Positions 16,327 to 26,795 of a stretch of DNA of 64,000 nt are shown here, one piece after another (position 1 is the stretch's first letter; every line of letters starts with the position of its first letter). Under the pieces are notes generated by a model. The model was given only the letters and a program-made list of their open reading frames with translations, made no database searches and was not told where the DNA came from. This DNA is from Oscillospiraceae bacterium (lineage in GTDB: Bacteria > Bacillota > Clostridia > Oscillospirales > Acutalibacteraceae): assembly GCA_015065965.1 (NCBI GenBank), contig SVPH01000007.1:1-64000 (forward strand). The letters are read 5' to 3'. The position numbers were made by a program, and so were the translations under genes.

Positions 16327-17700
16327 ATGAAAAAGATACTTACAATAATAATGATTTTTACGGTGCTTTTGAGTTCCGTATTTTCTCTTTCCGCAAATGC
16401 GGCTTACGATGAGGCAATGGAAGCGATGAAACTTTATTCGGACTGCGTTCTGCTTATGAGTGCGGATAACGGCGAAGTTGTGTTTGAAAAGAACGCAGGC
16501 AAGCAGACTCCTCCCGCAAGCCTTACAAAAATCGTAACGGCAATTGTTGTTCTGGAGAATTGCAAGGACCTGAATGCAATGGTAACCGTTCCCGAATCAT
16601 GCATAAAAGAACTTGACGGCACAGGCAGTTCGCTCGGCGGTCTTCAGGCAGGCGAAATGCTCAGCGTCTATAATCTGCTTGCAAGTCTGCTTATACAGAG
16701 TGCAAACGAGGCGGCAACAACCCTTGCCGATTACATAAGCGGCGGCGACAGAGCAAAGTTCATTTCAATGATGAATGAAGTTGCCGAAAGATTGGGCTGC
16801 AAAAACAGCCATTTTGTAAATCCGCACGGTTTGCATGACGAAAATCAGTATGTTACCGCTGAGGATATGGCAACTTTTATTCTCCATGCAAAGGAATTCC
16901 CTGCTTTTGAAGAGATTGTCGGCAAATCAAGTTACAAACTGCCTGCAACAAACATGCAGGAAGAGCGCAATGTTCTTAACACGAATTATCTGATGAACAG
17001 CGCATATAAAGATTATTACTGCAAGTATGTAACCGGCGGTAAGACAGGTTCAACTTCGGATGCAGGCAGATGCGTTGTTGTAACCGCTTCAAAAGACGGA
17101 TATAACTATGTTGCCGTTGCGCTCAACTCAACATTCAGCGATGTTGACGGCGACGGTGTCAACGAAAACGGCGCATTTCTTGACACAAAGGAAATGCTGG
17201 AATGGACTTTCAAGAATATCGAACTTGTTGCGATTTCGGATACAACCCGAATTGTAGGTCAGGTGCCTGTCAAATATGCAAAAACAACCGATTATTTGAC
17301 TCTTTCGCCTGCAGAAACGGTTTACAGCCTTGTTCCGGTCGGTACTGATTCGGGCAGCCTGCTTGTTGAGCCCATAGAAGATACTGTGCCTGAGTTTGTT
17401 AAGGCTCCCGTCAAAAAAGGCGAGGTTATCTGCAGAGCAAAGGTGCTTTATGCAGGTAATGTAATAAAAGAAATAGACCTTGTAGCAAGCATGGATGTTA
17501 AGAGAGGCGTTTTTGCCACAATCGGAACGGTTGCAAAAAACATTTTCTCAAACTGGCTTTTCAGAATAGTTGCGCTTGCGGTTATTGTTGTGCTGATTAT
17601 TCTTGTTTTCATAAACCGAAGAAGAAAAAAAGCAGCAAAACCTGCAAACAGCAAGGATTACAGAATACTCAATTACAACGATTTTATGAAACTTAAATAA
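16327..17700 (+). CDS. D-alanyl-D-alanine carboxypeptidase (S11, DacF-like)
   Basis: PPASLTKIVTAIV (SxxK), SANEAA, KTGSTSDAGRC motifs; signal peptide; C-terminal TM. Confidence 0.9.
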   Translation: MKKILTIIMIFTVLLSSVFSLSANAAYDEAMEAMKLYSDCVLLMSADNGEVVFEKNAGKQTPPASLTKIVTAIVVLENCKDLNAMVTVPESCIKELDGTGSSLGGLQAGEMLSVYNLLASLLIQSANEAATTLADYISGGDRAKFISMMNEVAERLGCKNSHFVNPHGLHDENQYVTAEDMATFILHAKEFPAFEEIVGKSSYKLPATNMQEERNVLNTNYLMNSAYKDYYCKYVTGGKTGSTSDAGRCVVVTASKDGYNYVAVALNSTFSDVDGDGVNENGAFLDTKEMLEWTFKNIELVAISDTTRIVGQVPVKYAKTTDYLTLSPAETVYSLVPVGTDSGSLLVEPIEDTVPEFVKAPVKKGEVICRAKVLYAGNVIKEIDLVASMDVKRGVFATIGTVAKNIFSNWLFRIVALAVIVVLIILVFINRRRKKAAKPANSKDYRILNYNDFMKLK

Positions 17701-17710
17701 GGGGAAAGAA

Positions 17711-18862
17711 ATGGAATTATTTAAAGGAACGGGAATTAAAAGTGACGAAAAGGAACTTATTGAGGCGCTCGACGAGATTTTCTTTTCGGAAGAAGATAAT
17801 GATTTTATGAGTCTTCTGCCCAAACTCTACAAAGATAAATATAACCCCGGCGAGCATAACTTTATCATTAAAGAAGACGGAGTTATAAAAGCGGCTGTAG
17901 GCTGTTATCCGATGGATGTTACCGCCGGCGGCAGAAAACTCAGGCTTATGGGAATAGGCAATGTTGCGGTTGCAAAGGATTGCCGCCGCAAAGGATATAT
18001 GATCGAACTGATGAATGCTTCGCTCGAAAAGATGATTGCAGAGGGCTATGATTATTCGCTCCTTGGCGGACAGAGGCAGAGATATGAGCATTTCGGCTAT
18101 GTGCCTGCAGGCAGTTCAATGCGTTTTACCATCAACAAAGGCAATATCAGACGCCTGAGAAACGGCAATACAGATACTTCATTCACTGCAAAACCGCTGA
18201 GCGAAGATGATACAGGAGTTATTGCAAAAATCAAGGAAATCAACGATGCAATGCCGTTTTACGTTGAACGCAAGGCAGAGGAAATGATTGATATTCTCAG
18301 AAGTTGGAAGTGTGTGCCGTATGCAGTTTATGACGGCGATGAATTCAAGGGCTATTTTGCTTTCAACAGCAATGATTCTTTCGCCGAGATGAATGTTGTC
18401 TGCGTTGACGATATGCTTGATTTTCTTCTCTGTGCCATGCAGATTATGGGCAGCGAATCTATCTCGTTCACCGTTCCTGTTTATGACAGCAAAACCTGCG
18501 GATATATGGCAAAAATATGCTGCGGAATGGCTCTTTGCCATGTTGATCAACTAAACATCCTTAATTATAAAAATTTTGTTGAGGCTTTTCTTGCAATCAA
18601 AGCCAAGCGCATAAATCTTTGCAGCGGCACGCTGAATGTGCTTGTTCACGGCTATGCAAAAGATGAGAATATTGCAATCACCGTTGACGGCAAGAATGTT
18701 ACCGTTGCCGAAACGGATGCAAAACCCGATGTTGAACTTGACAACCTTGAGGCGGTTGCTTTCTTTGCAGGCAATTATTCGGCAAAAAGGATTGATCTGC
18801 CTGCCTTTGCTCAGAATTGGTTCCCCGTTGATTTCTATATGAACTGTCAGGATAATGTCTGA
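17711..18862 (+). CDS. GNAT N-acetyltransferase (Eis-like two-domain)
   Basis: GIGNVAVAKDCRRKGYMIELMNASLEKM. Confidence 0.75.
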   Translation: MELFKGTGIKSDEKELIEALDEIFFSEEDNDFMSLLPKLYKDKYNPGEHNFIIKEDGVIKAAVGCYPMDVTAGGRKLRLMGIGNVAVAKDCRRKGYMIELMNASLEKMIAEGYDYSLLGGQRQRYEHFGYVPAGSSMRFTINKGNIRRLRNGNTDTSFTAKPLSEDDTGVIAKIKEINDAMPFYVERKAEEMIDILRSWKCVPYAVYDGDEFKGYFAFNSNDSFAEMNVVCVDDMLDFLLCAMQIMGSESISFTVPVYDSKTCGYMAKICCGMALCHVDQLNILNYKNFVEAFLAIKAKRINLCSGTLNVLVHGYAKDENIAITVDGKNVTVAETDAKPDVELDNLEAVAFFAGNYSAKRIDLPAFAQNWFPVDFYMNCQDNV

Positions 18863-18988
18863 TTGTTTTGTATTATGCGCAAAATTTGTCTAAAATTTTT
18901 ATAGTCTATTGACTAATCAAAAAAATAAAGTTATAGTATATTTGTATGGTTTAATACTTGTATAATTATTCAAGGAGGAATAGTCCAA

Positions 18989-20008
18989 ATGAAAGTATTT
19001 ATGATTGGCGGCACAGGTCTTCTCGGCTGTGAAGCAGCAAGAATTTTTATCGAAAGAGGCCATCAGGTAAAGAGCGTTGCTCTTCCCCCTCTTCCCGAAG
19101 GCGCACCCATTCCCGAAGAAATGGAACTTGAATTCTGCAATATCTACGAAAAGTCAGATGAAGAAATCAAGGCCATCATGGCAGGCTGCGACTGCTTTGT
19201 TTTTGCAGCAGGTATTGACGAAAGAGTTGAATTCCCTGCACCCGTTTACGATGCATACTATAAGTATAACATTGCTCCTCTTGAGAGAATTCTTCCCCTT
19301 TGTAAAGAAATCGGCATGAAAAATGCTGTTATCCTCGGCTCATACTTTGCATATCTTGCAAAAGAGCGCCCCGATATGAAACTCACAGAGAAGCATCCTT
19401 ACATCAGAAGCCGTATCGCTCAGGAAGAAGTTGCATTTTCATTTGCAGACGAGAACTTCGACGTTGCAGTTCTTGAACTTCCCTATATCTTCGGCACACA
19501 GCCCGGCAGAAAGCCTGTTTGGGTTATCCTCATCGAACAGATTAAGATGATGGATAAACTTCCGTTCACAATGTATCCGGGCGGCGGCACAGCAATGCTT
19601 ACAGTTCGTCAGGTTGGCGAAGTTATCGTTGGCGCTGCTGAAAAGTCAAAGGGCGCAAAAGCATGGCCCATCAGCATGTATAACCAGACATGGAAAGAAT
19701 TCCTCAAGATTGTTTACGCTGCAAGAGGCATGGGCGAAAACAGAAAAGTTATCAGCGTTGCTCCCTGGATGATGCGTATGGGTCTTGGCGGTGTTAAGAA
19801 AGAATATGCTGCAAAGGGCATTGAAAGCGGTATTGATGTTGACGGACTTGCAGATATCATGGATATCAACCTTTTCATCGACAGAAAGTACAGCGTTGAA
19901 CTCGGCGCAACCGAAGATGATATCAAGGCTGCTATCACAGATTCAATCAAGGTGAGTCAGGCTGCATATGACGGCAAAGTTAAACTCCTTGAAATGAAGG
20001 GCGAATAA
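18989..20008 (+). CDS. NAD-dependent epimerase/dehydratase family protein
   Basis: MKVFMIGGTGLLGCEAARIFIERGH Rossmann motif. Confidence 0.8.
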   Translation: MKVFMIGGTGLLGCEAARIFIERGHQVKSVALPPLPEGAPIPEEMELEFCNIYEKSDEEIKAIMAGCDCFVFAAGIDERVEFPAPVYDAYYKYNIAPLERILPLCKEIGMKNAVILGSYFAYLAKERPDMKLTEKHPYIRSRIAQEEVAFSFADENFDVAVLELPYIFGTQPGRKPVWVILIEQIKMMDKLPFTMYPGGGTAMLTVRQVGEVIVGAAEKSKGAKAWPISMYNQTWKEFLKIVYAARGMGENRKVISVAPWMMRMGLGGVKKEYAAKGIESGIDVDGLADIMDINLFIDRKYSVELGATEDDIKAAITDSIKVSQAAYDGKVKLLEMKGE

Positions 20009-20048
20009 TCTGCTTAAAATAACGGCAGAGAAACATAAAAACATAATA

Positions 20049-20080
20049 AAAAGGGGGTTGTTTTAAACAGCCCCTTTTTA
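20049..20080 (+). terminator. Terminator
   Basis: aaaaaggggg...agccccttttta stem-loop. Confidence 0.6.
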
Positions 20081-20105
20081 ACTGAAAATTGGTAAGGTGA
20101 TAATT

Positions 20106-21950
20106 ATGGCACAGTTAAAAATGTATTGGCTCAAAGGAACTCCAATTGCGGATTTGGTTTTGCCCGAAGGCTACTCAATGGTAAATTATAAGGAATGCGT
20201 TGAAGACAAAGCAGCATGGGTTGATTGCTGCAAAAACGGTCTTGTCGGCGATGACACAGCACCTGAGTTCTATGATGACTGCGTTGCTGATGTTGATGAC
20301 TGCGTTCCCGAAAAGGATACTTTCTTCCTTGATTATGAGGGTGAACACATCGGAACAATATCTGCAATTTATCATCCGGATACAAATTGCGGTCAGGTCC
20401 ATATGGTCGGCATCAAAACCGAATTCCGTGGCAAAGGTTTAGGCAAGTATCTTAATAATACTGCTGTTAAAAAACTTGCTGCGCAGGGCGTTGACTATAT
20501 CTATCTCACAACCGATGAATGGCGCATGGGTGCGGTCAAGAGTTATCTTACAGCAGGCTTTATTCCCGTTGAGTATGATGAGGATATGAAAGGCCGCTGG
20601 GAGTGGATGCTCTGTGAACTCGGCGTTGACAGCGTTGATATGGTTTATGAAGACTGCTCATTCTGCAGAAAAGTTGAGAAAGCACCCGTTATTAAAATCG
20701 GTGTTGTAGGCGTAGGCAGAGGCAGAACGATGATTAACCACTGCGAAAACGTTAAGGGTGCAAAGACCGTTGCAATCTGCGATAATTACGACATACTGCT
20801 CGATAAAGCCAAAAAAGACTATGCCGACAGAGATATCACTTTCTATGATAATTACGAAGATTTCCTTAATCACGATATGGATGTTGTTGTTCTTGCAAAC
20901 TTTGCAACAGAGCACGCACCCTTTGCCGTAAAAGCACTTGAAAAAGGCTTCCATGTTCTCAGCGAAGTTCTTCCCGTTCAGACAATGAAGGAAGCGGTTG
21001 AACTTATCGAAGCAGTTGAAAGAACAGGCAAGAAATATTTCTATGCAGAGAATTACTGCTACATGGGCGCTCCCAAAAAGATGAGAGAACTTTACCTTGA
21101 AGGTGAACTCGGCGAGTTTGAATACGGTGAAGGTGAATATATGCATAACTGCGAAAGCATATGGCATAACATTACCTTCGGTGATCCCGACCACTGGCGC
21201 AACACAATGCATGCTTGCTATTACTGCACACATTCAATCGGTCCTCTTATTCATATTACAGGTCTTAAACCCGTAAAGGTAACGGGATTTGAACTTCCGT
21301 TCAATGCAAGAATGGCAAGAATGGGTGCAAAGGCAGGCCCTGCAGGTGTTGAAATGATTACCCTTGAAAACGGTGCTGTTCTTAAGAGTATCCACGGCGT
21401 TGGCCCTTCAAGAAACTCCGTATGGTACAGTATCTACGGCTCAAAGGGCAGAATGGAATGTGCCCGTGAGGATGCTTGCGAAAGCGACCATGTAAACAAA
21501 CTCTATGTTAACATTGACGAATATGAGGGTCAGAATATAAATGAGCCCGAAGAAAGATCAACCGGCGATGAGTTCTCACGCCTTGCCGCTCCTTCAGGCC
21601 ACGGCGGTTCGGACTGGTATGTAATGCATAATGTTGTTGAAACCGTAAGAGGCAGAGATAACATGGATATTATTGATGTCTATGAGGCAATGGATATGTT
21701 CCTGCCCGGCATGTTTGCATACCGTTCGGTACTTCAGGGCGGTATTCCCCTTGATGTTCCCAATCTCCGTAATCCTGAGGAGAGGGAAAAGTGGAGAAAT
21801 GATACGGAATGCACCGTTGCAAAAGTAGCGGGTGATATGCTTGTTCCCAGTTACTCCAAAGGCAATCCCGATATTCCCGCGGAAACCTATGAAGCCATTA
21901 AAAAGAAATTTGAAGAAGAATGGGCAAAGAAAATTTCCGAAAATAAATAA
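20106..21950 (+). CDS. Fusion: N-terminal GNAT acetyltransferase + C-terminal Gfo/Idh/MocA oxidoreductase
   Basis: VGIKTEFRGKGLGKYLNNTAVKKL (GNAT) followed by IKIGVVGVGRGRTMINHCENVKGAKTVAICD (Rossmann) in one continuous ORF. Confidence 0.8.
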   Translation: MAQLKMYWLKGTPIADLVLPEGYSMVNYKECVEDKAAWVDCCKNGLVGDDTAPEFYDDCVADVDDCVPEKDTFFLDYEGEHIGTISAIYHPDTNCGQVHMVGIKTEFRGKGLGKYLNNTAVKKLAAQGVDYIYLTTDEWRMGAVKSYLTAGFIPVEYDEDMKGRWEWMLCELGVDSVDMVYEDCSFCRKVEKAPVIKIGVVGVGRGRTMINHCENVKGAKTVAICDNYDILLDKAKKDYADRDITFYDNYEDFLNHDMDVVVLANFATEHAPFAVKALEKGFHVLSEVLPVQTMKEAVELIEAVERTGKKYFYAENYCYMGAPKKMRELYLEGELGEFEYGEGEYMHNCESIWHNITFGDPDHWRNTMHACYYCTHSIGPLIHITGLKPVKVTGFELPFNARMARMGAKAGPAGVEMITLENGAVLKSIHGVGPSRNSVWYSIYGSKGRMECAREDACESDHVNKLYVNIDEYEGQNINEPEERSTGDEFSRLAAPSGHGGSDWYVMHNVVETVRGRDNMDIIDVYEAMDMFLPGMFAYRSVLQGGIPLDVPNLRNPEEREKWRNDTECTVAKVAGDMLVPSYSKGNPDIPAETYEAIKKKFEEEWAKKISENK

Positions 21951-21964
21951 AGGGAGAAATTTTT

Positions 21965-23455
21965 ATGGAAAACAAAAAGTTCGTCAGTAAAAAAGAGCTG
22001 TGGATGTTTGCTCTCGGCGCAGGCGGTCAGGGCATGATTTATGCCATGATGTCAAGTTACATCAGTGACTACTATGTAAACGTTTTGCAACTTCCCCTTA
22101 TGTTTGTTCTGGTTCTGATGCTTGCTGCAAGAGTATGGGATGCAATCAATGACCCTATGATGGGTATGATTGTTGACAGACGTTCAATGAAAAACGGCAG
22201 AATGAAGCCTTATATCATTATGGCAACGCCCGTTATTGCCGTGCTTACTCTCCTTATGTATCTCAGCCCCGATATGGAACAGACTCCGCTTATGATTTTC
22301 TCGGCGGTTGTATATATTCTTTGGGGTATGGCTTACACAATGGCGGATGTTCCTTTTTGGTCTCTTCCCAATGTTCTCACACCCAACTCAAAAGAGCGAA
22401 GCGATGTAATCTCTTTCACAAAGATTATCAACAGCATCGGTTCGGCTCTTCCCGAAGTGCTTTTCCTTGCAATCCCTCTTATCCTTAATGCGATTTATGC
22501 AAAATCGGGTAATGCACCCAATCCGCTTGACTTTGAAAAGAAAAAATATTTCCTTATCGCTCTTTTTGCGGTTGTTATCGGCGGATTAATGTATGTTAAC
22601 TGCTACTTCCATATTAAAGAAAGAGTTACGCTTCCCGATAAAAAGAAAATTCCCGGTCAGCCTTCAAGCCTTTCCAGACTTTTCAAATGTAAACCCCTGA
22701 TGCTTGTTGTTATTATGGGTATTCTTTCAAGCGGCAGATATCTTGTTCAGGCTGCGGCTATTCACGTTGCACGCTATTCATTCTATATCGGCCCTGAGAA
22801 TCCCACTCAGGCAGATATTCTCAACAGTATCAGCCTTGTAAAAACAATTTTCCAGGTTTGCACAATCGTTGGTATGTTCGGCACAACTCTTGTTATGCCC
22901 ATACTTATGAAGAAGTTCGACTACAAGAAAATTGTTATCACAACCTGTCTTGCAGGTTTTGCAGCAAGCGTAGTTACAACGGTTATCGGTTATGCAACAA
23001 ATCTTTCAAGCATTTATATCCTTGCTCCGTTCATTGTTATTCAGTCCATTCCTCTCGGCGTTATCAATGTTATCTCATATGCTATGATATGTGACAGCCT
23101 TGACTATATGGAACTTACAACGGGTCACAGAGAGAACGGTCTCGGCTCGGCTTGTCAGGGCTTTATCAACAAGATCGGCAACGCATTTGCAACCTGCGGA
23201 ATCATCGTGCTTTACATGGCAATTGATATGGATCCTGCTGCAATGCTTTCAAAAGAAGCAATTATGGCGGCTACCGATGTTGCACCCGATCAAAGATTTG
23301 CAATGTTCTGCCTTGTTTCTCTTCTCCCCGGCATCAGCATGCTGCTCTGCTCAATTCCCATGTTCTTCTACAAGATAGCAGGCAAGGAAAAAGAGAAGAT
23401 GCTCAAAGACCTTGCTGCAAAGCGTGAAGCGGATGGTTTTGCAGTTACAGAATAA
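21965..23455 (+). CDS. MFS transporter, GPH-type sugar:cation symporter
   Basis: ARVWDAINDPMMGMIVDRR.MKNGRMKPYI, DSLDYMELTTGHRENG motifs. Confidence 0.85.
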   Translation: MENKKFVSKKELWMFALGAGGQGMIYAMMSSYISDYYVNVLQLPLMFVLVLMLAARVWDAINDPMMGMIVDRRSMKNGRMKPYIIMATPVIAVLTLLMYLSPDMEQTPLMIFSAVVYILWGMAYTMADVPFWSLPNVLTPNSKERSDVISFTKIINSIGSALPEVLFLAIPLILNAIYAKSGNAPNPLDFEKKKYFLIALFAVVIGGLMYVNCYFHIKERVTLPDKKKIPGQPSSLSRLFKCKPLMLVVIMGILSSGRYLVQAAAIHVARYSFYIGPENPTQADILNSISLVKTIFQVCTIVGMFGTTLVMPILMKKFDYKKIVITTCLAGFAASVVTTVIGYATNLSSIYILAPFIVIQSIPLGVINVISYAMICDSLDYMELTTGHRENGLGSACQGFINKIGNAFATCGIIVLYMAIDMDPAAMLSKEAIMAATDVAPDQRFAMFCLVSLLPGISMLLCSIPMFFYKIAGKEKEKMLKDLAAKREADGFAVTE

Positions 23456-23488
23456 AAATCAGTGAAATTAAAGAAAAGGTGACCCCGT

Positions 23489-25309
23489 TTGTCAAATAAA
23501 AAAGATTTAAGAAATATCGCAATCATTGCTCACGTTGACCACGGAAAGACTACTCTTGTTGATGAAATGCTCAAGCAGAGCGGAACTTTCCGTGAGAATG
23601 AGCAGGTTGCGGACAGAGTTATGGACTCCAACGACCTTGAGCGTGAAAGAGGAATTACCATTCTCTCAAAGAACACATCGGTTCATTATAAAAACACAAA
23701 AATCAATGTTGTCGATACTCCGGGTCATGCCGATTTCGGCGGCGAAGTTGAGCGCATTCTGATGATGGTTGACGGTGTGCTTTTGCTTGTTGATGCATTT
23801 GAAGGCTGCATGCCGCAGACAAGATTTGTTCTTAAAAAGGCACTTAACCTTAAAAAGAAAGTTCTTGTTGTTATCAATAAAATCGACAGACCCAATGCAA
23901 GACCCTATGAGGTTGTTGACGAAGTGCTTGATTTGTTCATCGACCTCGGTGCGGATGAAGACCAACTTGAATTCCCCGTTGTCTATGCCAGCGCAAGGGA
24001 CGGCTATTCAAGCCTTGACCCCAACAACCGCGGCGGCAATATGCAGACCCTGTTTGATGCGATTTTAGAAAATATCGAACCTCCCGAGGGCAACCCCGAA
24101 GAGCCTTTGCAGGTGCTTTTCTCAAGCCTTGATTATGATGACTATGTCGGCAGAATCGGTGTAGGCAGAGTTGAAAGAGGCAGGATTAAAAAGAATCAGC
24201 AGATTACTCTTTGCAAAACTGACGGCACAACCCAGAACGTAAGGGTTTCAAGGCTTTATCAGTTTGAAGGTCTTGCCAGAGTAGAGTGCGATGAGGCTGA
24301 AGCGGGCGATATTATCTGTGTTTCGGGCATTGAGGGTATCAATATAGGCGAAACAGCCTGTGACCCCGAAAATGTTGAAGCACTGCCTTTCATTAAAATT
24401 GACGAGCCTACAATTTCAATGAATTTTATTGTTAACGACAGCCCGTTTGCAGGCAAAGAAGGCAAGTTTGTTACCTCAAGAAATATCCGTGACAGACTCT
24501 TTAAAGAGGTTGAAACCAATGTGAGCATGAGAGTTGAGGAAACCGAAACAACAGATACTTTCAAAGTTTCGGGCAGAGGCGAACTTCACCTTTCAATCCT
24601 CATCGAAACAATGCGCCGTCAGGGCTACGAATTTCAGGTTTCAAGACCCAAGGTTATCTTTAAAGAAATCGACGGTCAGTTAATGGAACCCATGGAACTG
24701 CTTATTGTTGAAGTTCCCGAGCAGTATGTCGGAGCGGTTATCGAGAAACTCGGTTCACGCAAGGGTGAACTTGAAAATATGGGCGCTCGTGAAGGCGGCT
24801 CAACCCACCTTGAATTTAAAATCCCGTCAAGAGGTCTTATCGGCTACCGCGCCGAATTCCTCACCGATACAAACGGCAACGGTATCATGAACCAACTCTT
24901 TGACGGCTATGCTCCTTATAAAGGAGATATCCAGACCCGTGAAAGAGGCTCAATCGTTGTTCACGAAACGGGTACAAGCACCGCTTACGGTCTGTTCAAC
25001 ACTCAGGACAGAGGCAGGCTTTTCATTCCTGCAGGCGTTGATGTTTATGAGGGTATGATTGTAGGCGAATGTGCAAAGAATGAAGATATAGTATGCAATG
25101 TTTGTAAAACAAAGCATCTCACAAATACCCGTGCATCGGGTTCGGATGATGCGCTCAGGCTTGTGCCCCACAGCGTTCTCAGCCTTGAGCAGTGCATGGA
25201 ATTCATCAAAGATGATGAATTGCTTGAAGTAACACCCGATTCACTCAGACTCCGCAAAAGAATTCTTTCAAAGGAACTGCGTATGAAGCAGCAGTTTAGG
25301 AAAAAATAA
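23489..25309 (+). CDS. typA: Translational GTPase TypA/BipA
   Basis: [45 protein letters not shown] start. Confidence 0.95.
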   Translation: MSNKKDLRNIAIIAHVDHGKTTLVDEMLKQSGTFRENEQVADRVMDSNDLERERGITILSKNTSVHYKNTKINVVDTPGHADFGGEVERILMMVDGVLLLVDAFEGCMPQTRFVLKKALNLKKKVLVVINKIDRPNARPYEVVDEVLDLFIDLGADEDQLEFPVVYASARDGYSSLDPNNRGGNMQTLFDAILENIEPPEGNPEEPLQVLFSSLDYDDYVGRIGVGRVERGRIKKNQQITLCKTDGTTQNVRVSRLYQFEGLARVECDEAEAGDIICVSGIEGINIGETACDPENVEALPFIKIDEPTISMNFIVNDSPFAGKEGKFVTSRNIRDRLFKEVETNVSMRVEETETTDTFKVSGRGELHLSILIETMRRQGYEFQVSRPKVIFKEIDGQLMEPMELLIVEVPEQYVGAVIEKLGSRKGELENMGAREGGSTHLEFKIPSRGLIGYRAEFLTDTNGNGIMNQLFDGYAPYKGDIQTRERGSIVVHETGTSTAYGLFNTQDRGRLFIPAGVDVYEGMIVGECAKNEDIVCNVCKTKHLTNTRASGSDDALRLVPHSVLSLEQCMEFIKDDELLEVTPDSLRLRKRILSKELRMKQQFRKK

Positions 25310-26214
25310 TGACTGAGAAGAAAACCGCCGTCACTCTCGGCAGTTTTGACGGTTTACACAAGGGTCATATGAAAGTTATAGCCTGTGCTTTTGAAATGCA
25401 GCAAAAGCACGGGCTTTTGCCCCTTGTTCTTCTTTTTGACAAACATCCCATGCTTACGGTTTCGGGCAAAGCACCCGATATGATTCTGCAGCCTGTTTTG
25501 CGTGACGAACTGATTGCTAAGACAGGTGCAGGTAAGCGCATAATCTCATTCAGGGATGTAAAAAACATGTCCTGCAGGGAGTTTTTTGATGAGATTCTTA
25601 TTAAACGGCTCAATGCAGGCGGTGTGTGCTGCGGCTGGAATTACCGCTTTGGCAGAAATAACGAAGGCAACAGCGAAACATTAAGGGAACTGTGCGAGGA
25701 ATACGGTGTTGAATTTAAAATAACTTCGCCCGTTGACCATAACGGTGAACCTATCAGTTCAACCCGAATAAGGCAGGCGGTTGAATGCGGCGATATTGCC
25801 CTTGCAAACGCAATGCTCGGCAGGGAATTCAGGTATAAACAGACCGTTGTTGACGGTCAGCACAGAGGCAGGCTTATCGGTTCACCGACTATTAACCAAA
25901 GGTTTGACGAAGGCTTTGTCAAGCCCAAAAAAGGTGTTTATGCATCGGTAACCGTTGTTGACGGCAAGGAATATCCTTCAGTTACAAATATCGGTCTGCG
26001 ACCCTCATTTGAAAACGAAGATTTTCGCAGCGAAACCTGCATCTTAGGTTTCAGCGGCAACCTTTACGGTATTGATATTGAGGTAAGGCTGCTCGCATAT
26101 CTGCGTGATGAAATAAAATTCGGATCAATGGAAGCGCTTTCCGAGCAAATCCATAAAGATGCCGAAAAATCAAAAGAAATATTTGAAAACCGAGGTGAAG
26201 ACGGCAATGTATGA
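25309..26214 (+). CDS. ribF: Bifunctional riboflavin kinase / FAD synthetase
   Basis: [55 protein letters not shown]. Confidence 0.9.
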   Translation: MTEKKTAVTLGSFDGLHKGHMKVIACAFEMQQKHGLLPLVLLFDKHPMLTVSGKAPDMILQPVLRDELIAKTGAGKRIISFRDVKNMSCREFFDEILIKRLNAGGVCCGWNYRFGRNNEGNSETLRELCEEYGVEFKITSPVDHNGEPISSTRIRQAVECGDIALANAMLGREFRYKQTVVDGQHRGRLIGSPTINQRFDEGFVKPKKGVYASVTVVDGKEYPSVTNIGLRPSFENEDFRSETCILGFSGNLYGIDIEVRLLAYLRDEIKFGSMEALSEQIHKDAEKSKEIFENRGEDGNV

Positions 26215-26779
26215 AACATGGGAGCAACTTAAGGCGGACTGCATGCAGTGCAGAAAATGCTCGCTTTGCGAAACAAGAACAAACCTTGTTTTCGGTGTAG
26301 GCAATGAGAATGCCGAGGTTATGTTCATCGGTGAAGGTCCCGGAGAAAACGAGGATTTGCAGGGTGAACCGTTTGTCGGCAGGGGAGGAAAACTGCTTGA
26401 TAAATACCTTGAAGCAATTGACCTTGACCGAAAAAAGAATATTTACATCGCAAATATGGTTAAATGCCGTCCTCCCAAAAACAGAGACCCTCTGCCCGAT
26501 GAGCAGGATAAATGCATTGATTGGCTCAGGGAGCAGACAAGGCTGATAAGACCGAAAATAATTGTCTGTCTCGGCAGAATATCGGCTCAGAGACTTATTT
26601 CCAAGGACTTCAAAGTTACAAAACAGCACGGAGAATTTATTGAAAAAGGCGGAATCCTCTTTATGGGCACATTCCATCCGGCAGCCCTTTTGAGAAATCC
26701 CAATCAGAAGCCCGATGCACTTGAAGATTTCCTTGCTCTTCAGAGAAAAATCAAGGAAATCTGCGACCATACTTATTAA
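26207..26779 (+). CDS. Uracil-DNA glycosylase family 4 (Fe-S)
   Basis: [54 protein letters not shown]; overlaps ribF stop. Confidence 0.9.
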   Translation: MYETWEQLKADCMQCRKCSLCETRTNLVFGVGNENAEVMFIGEGPGENEDLQGEPFVGRGGKLLDKYLEAIDLDRKKNIYIANMVKCRPPKNRDPLPDEQDKCIDWLREQTRLIRPKIIVCLGRISAQRLISKDFKVTKQHGEFIEKGGILFMGTFHPAALLRNPNQKPDALEDFLALQRKIKEICDHTY

Positions 26780-26795
26780 TAATAAGGGTGATACT

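Noticed and set aside
26159-26206. Upstream start for the UDG family 4 ORF
   Set aside because: The segment lies inside ribF; the ATG at 26207 with overlap at the ribF stop fits the Fe-S UDG N-terminus better.
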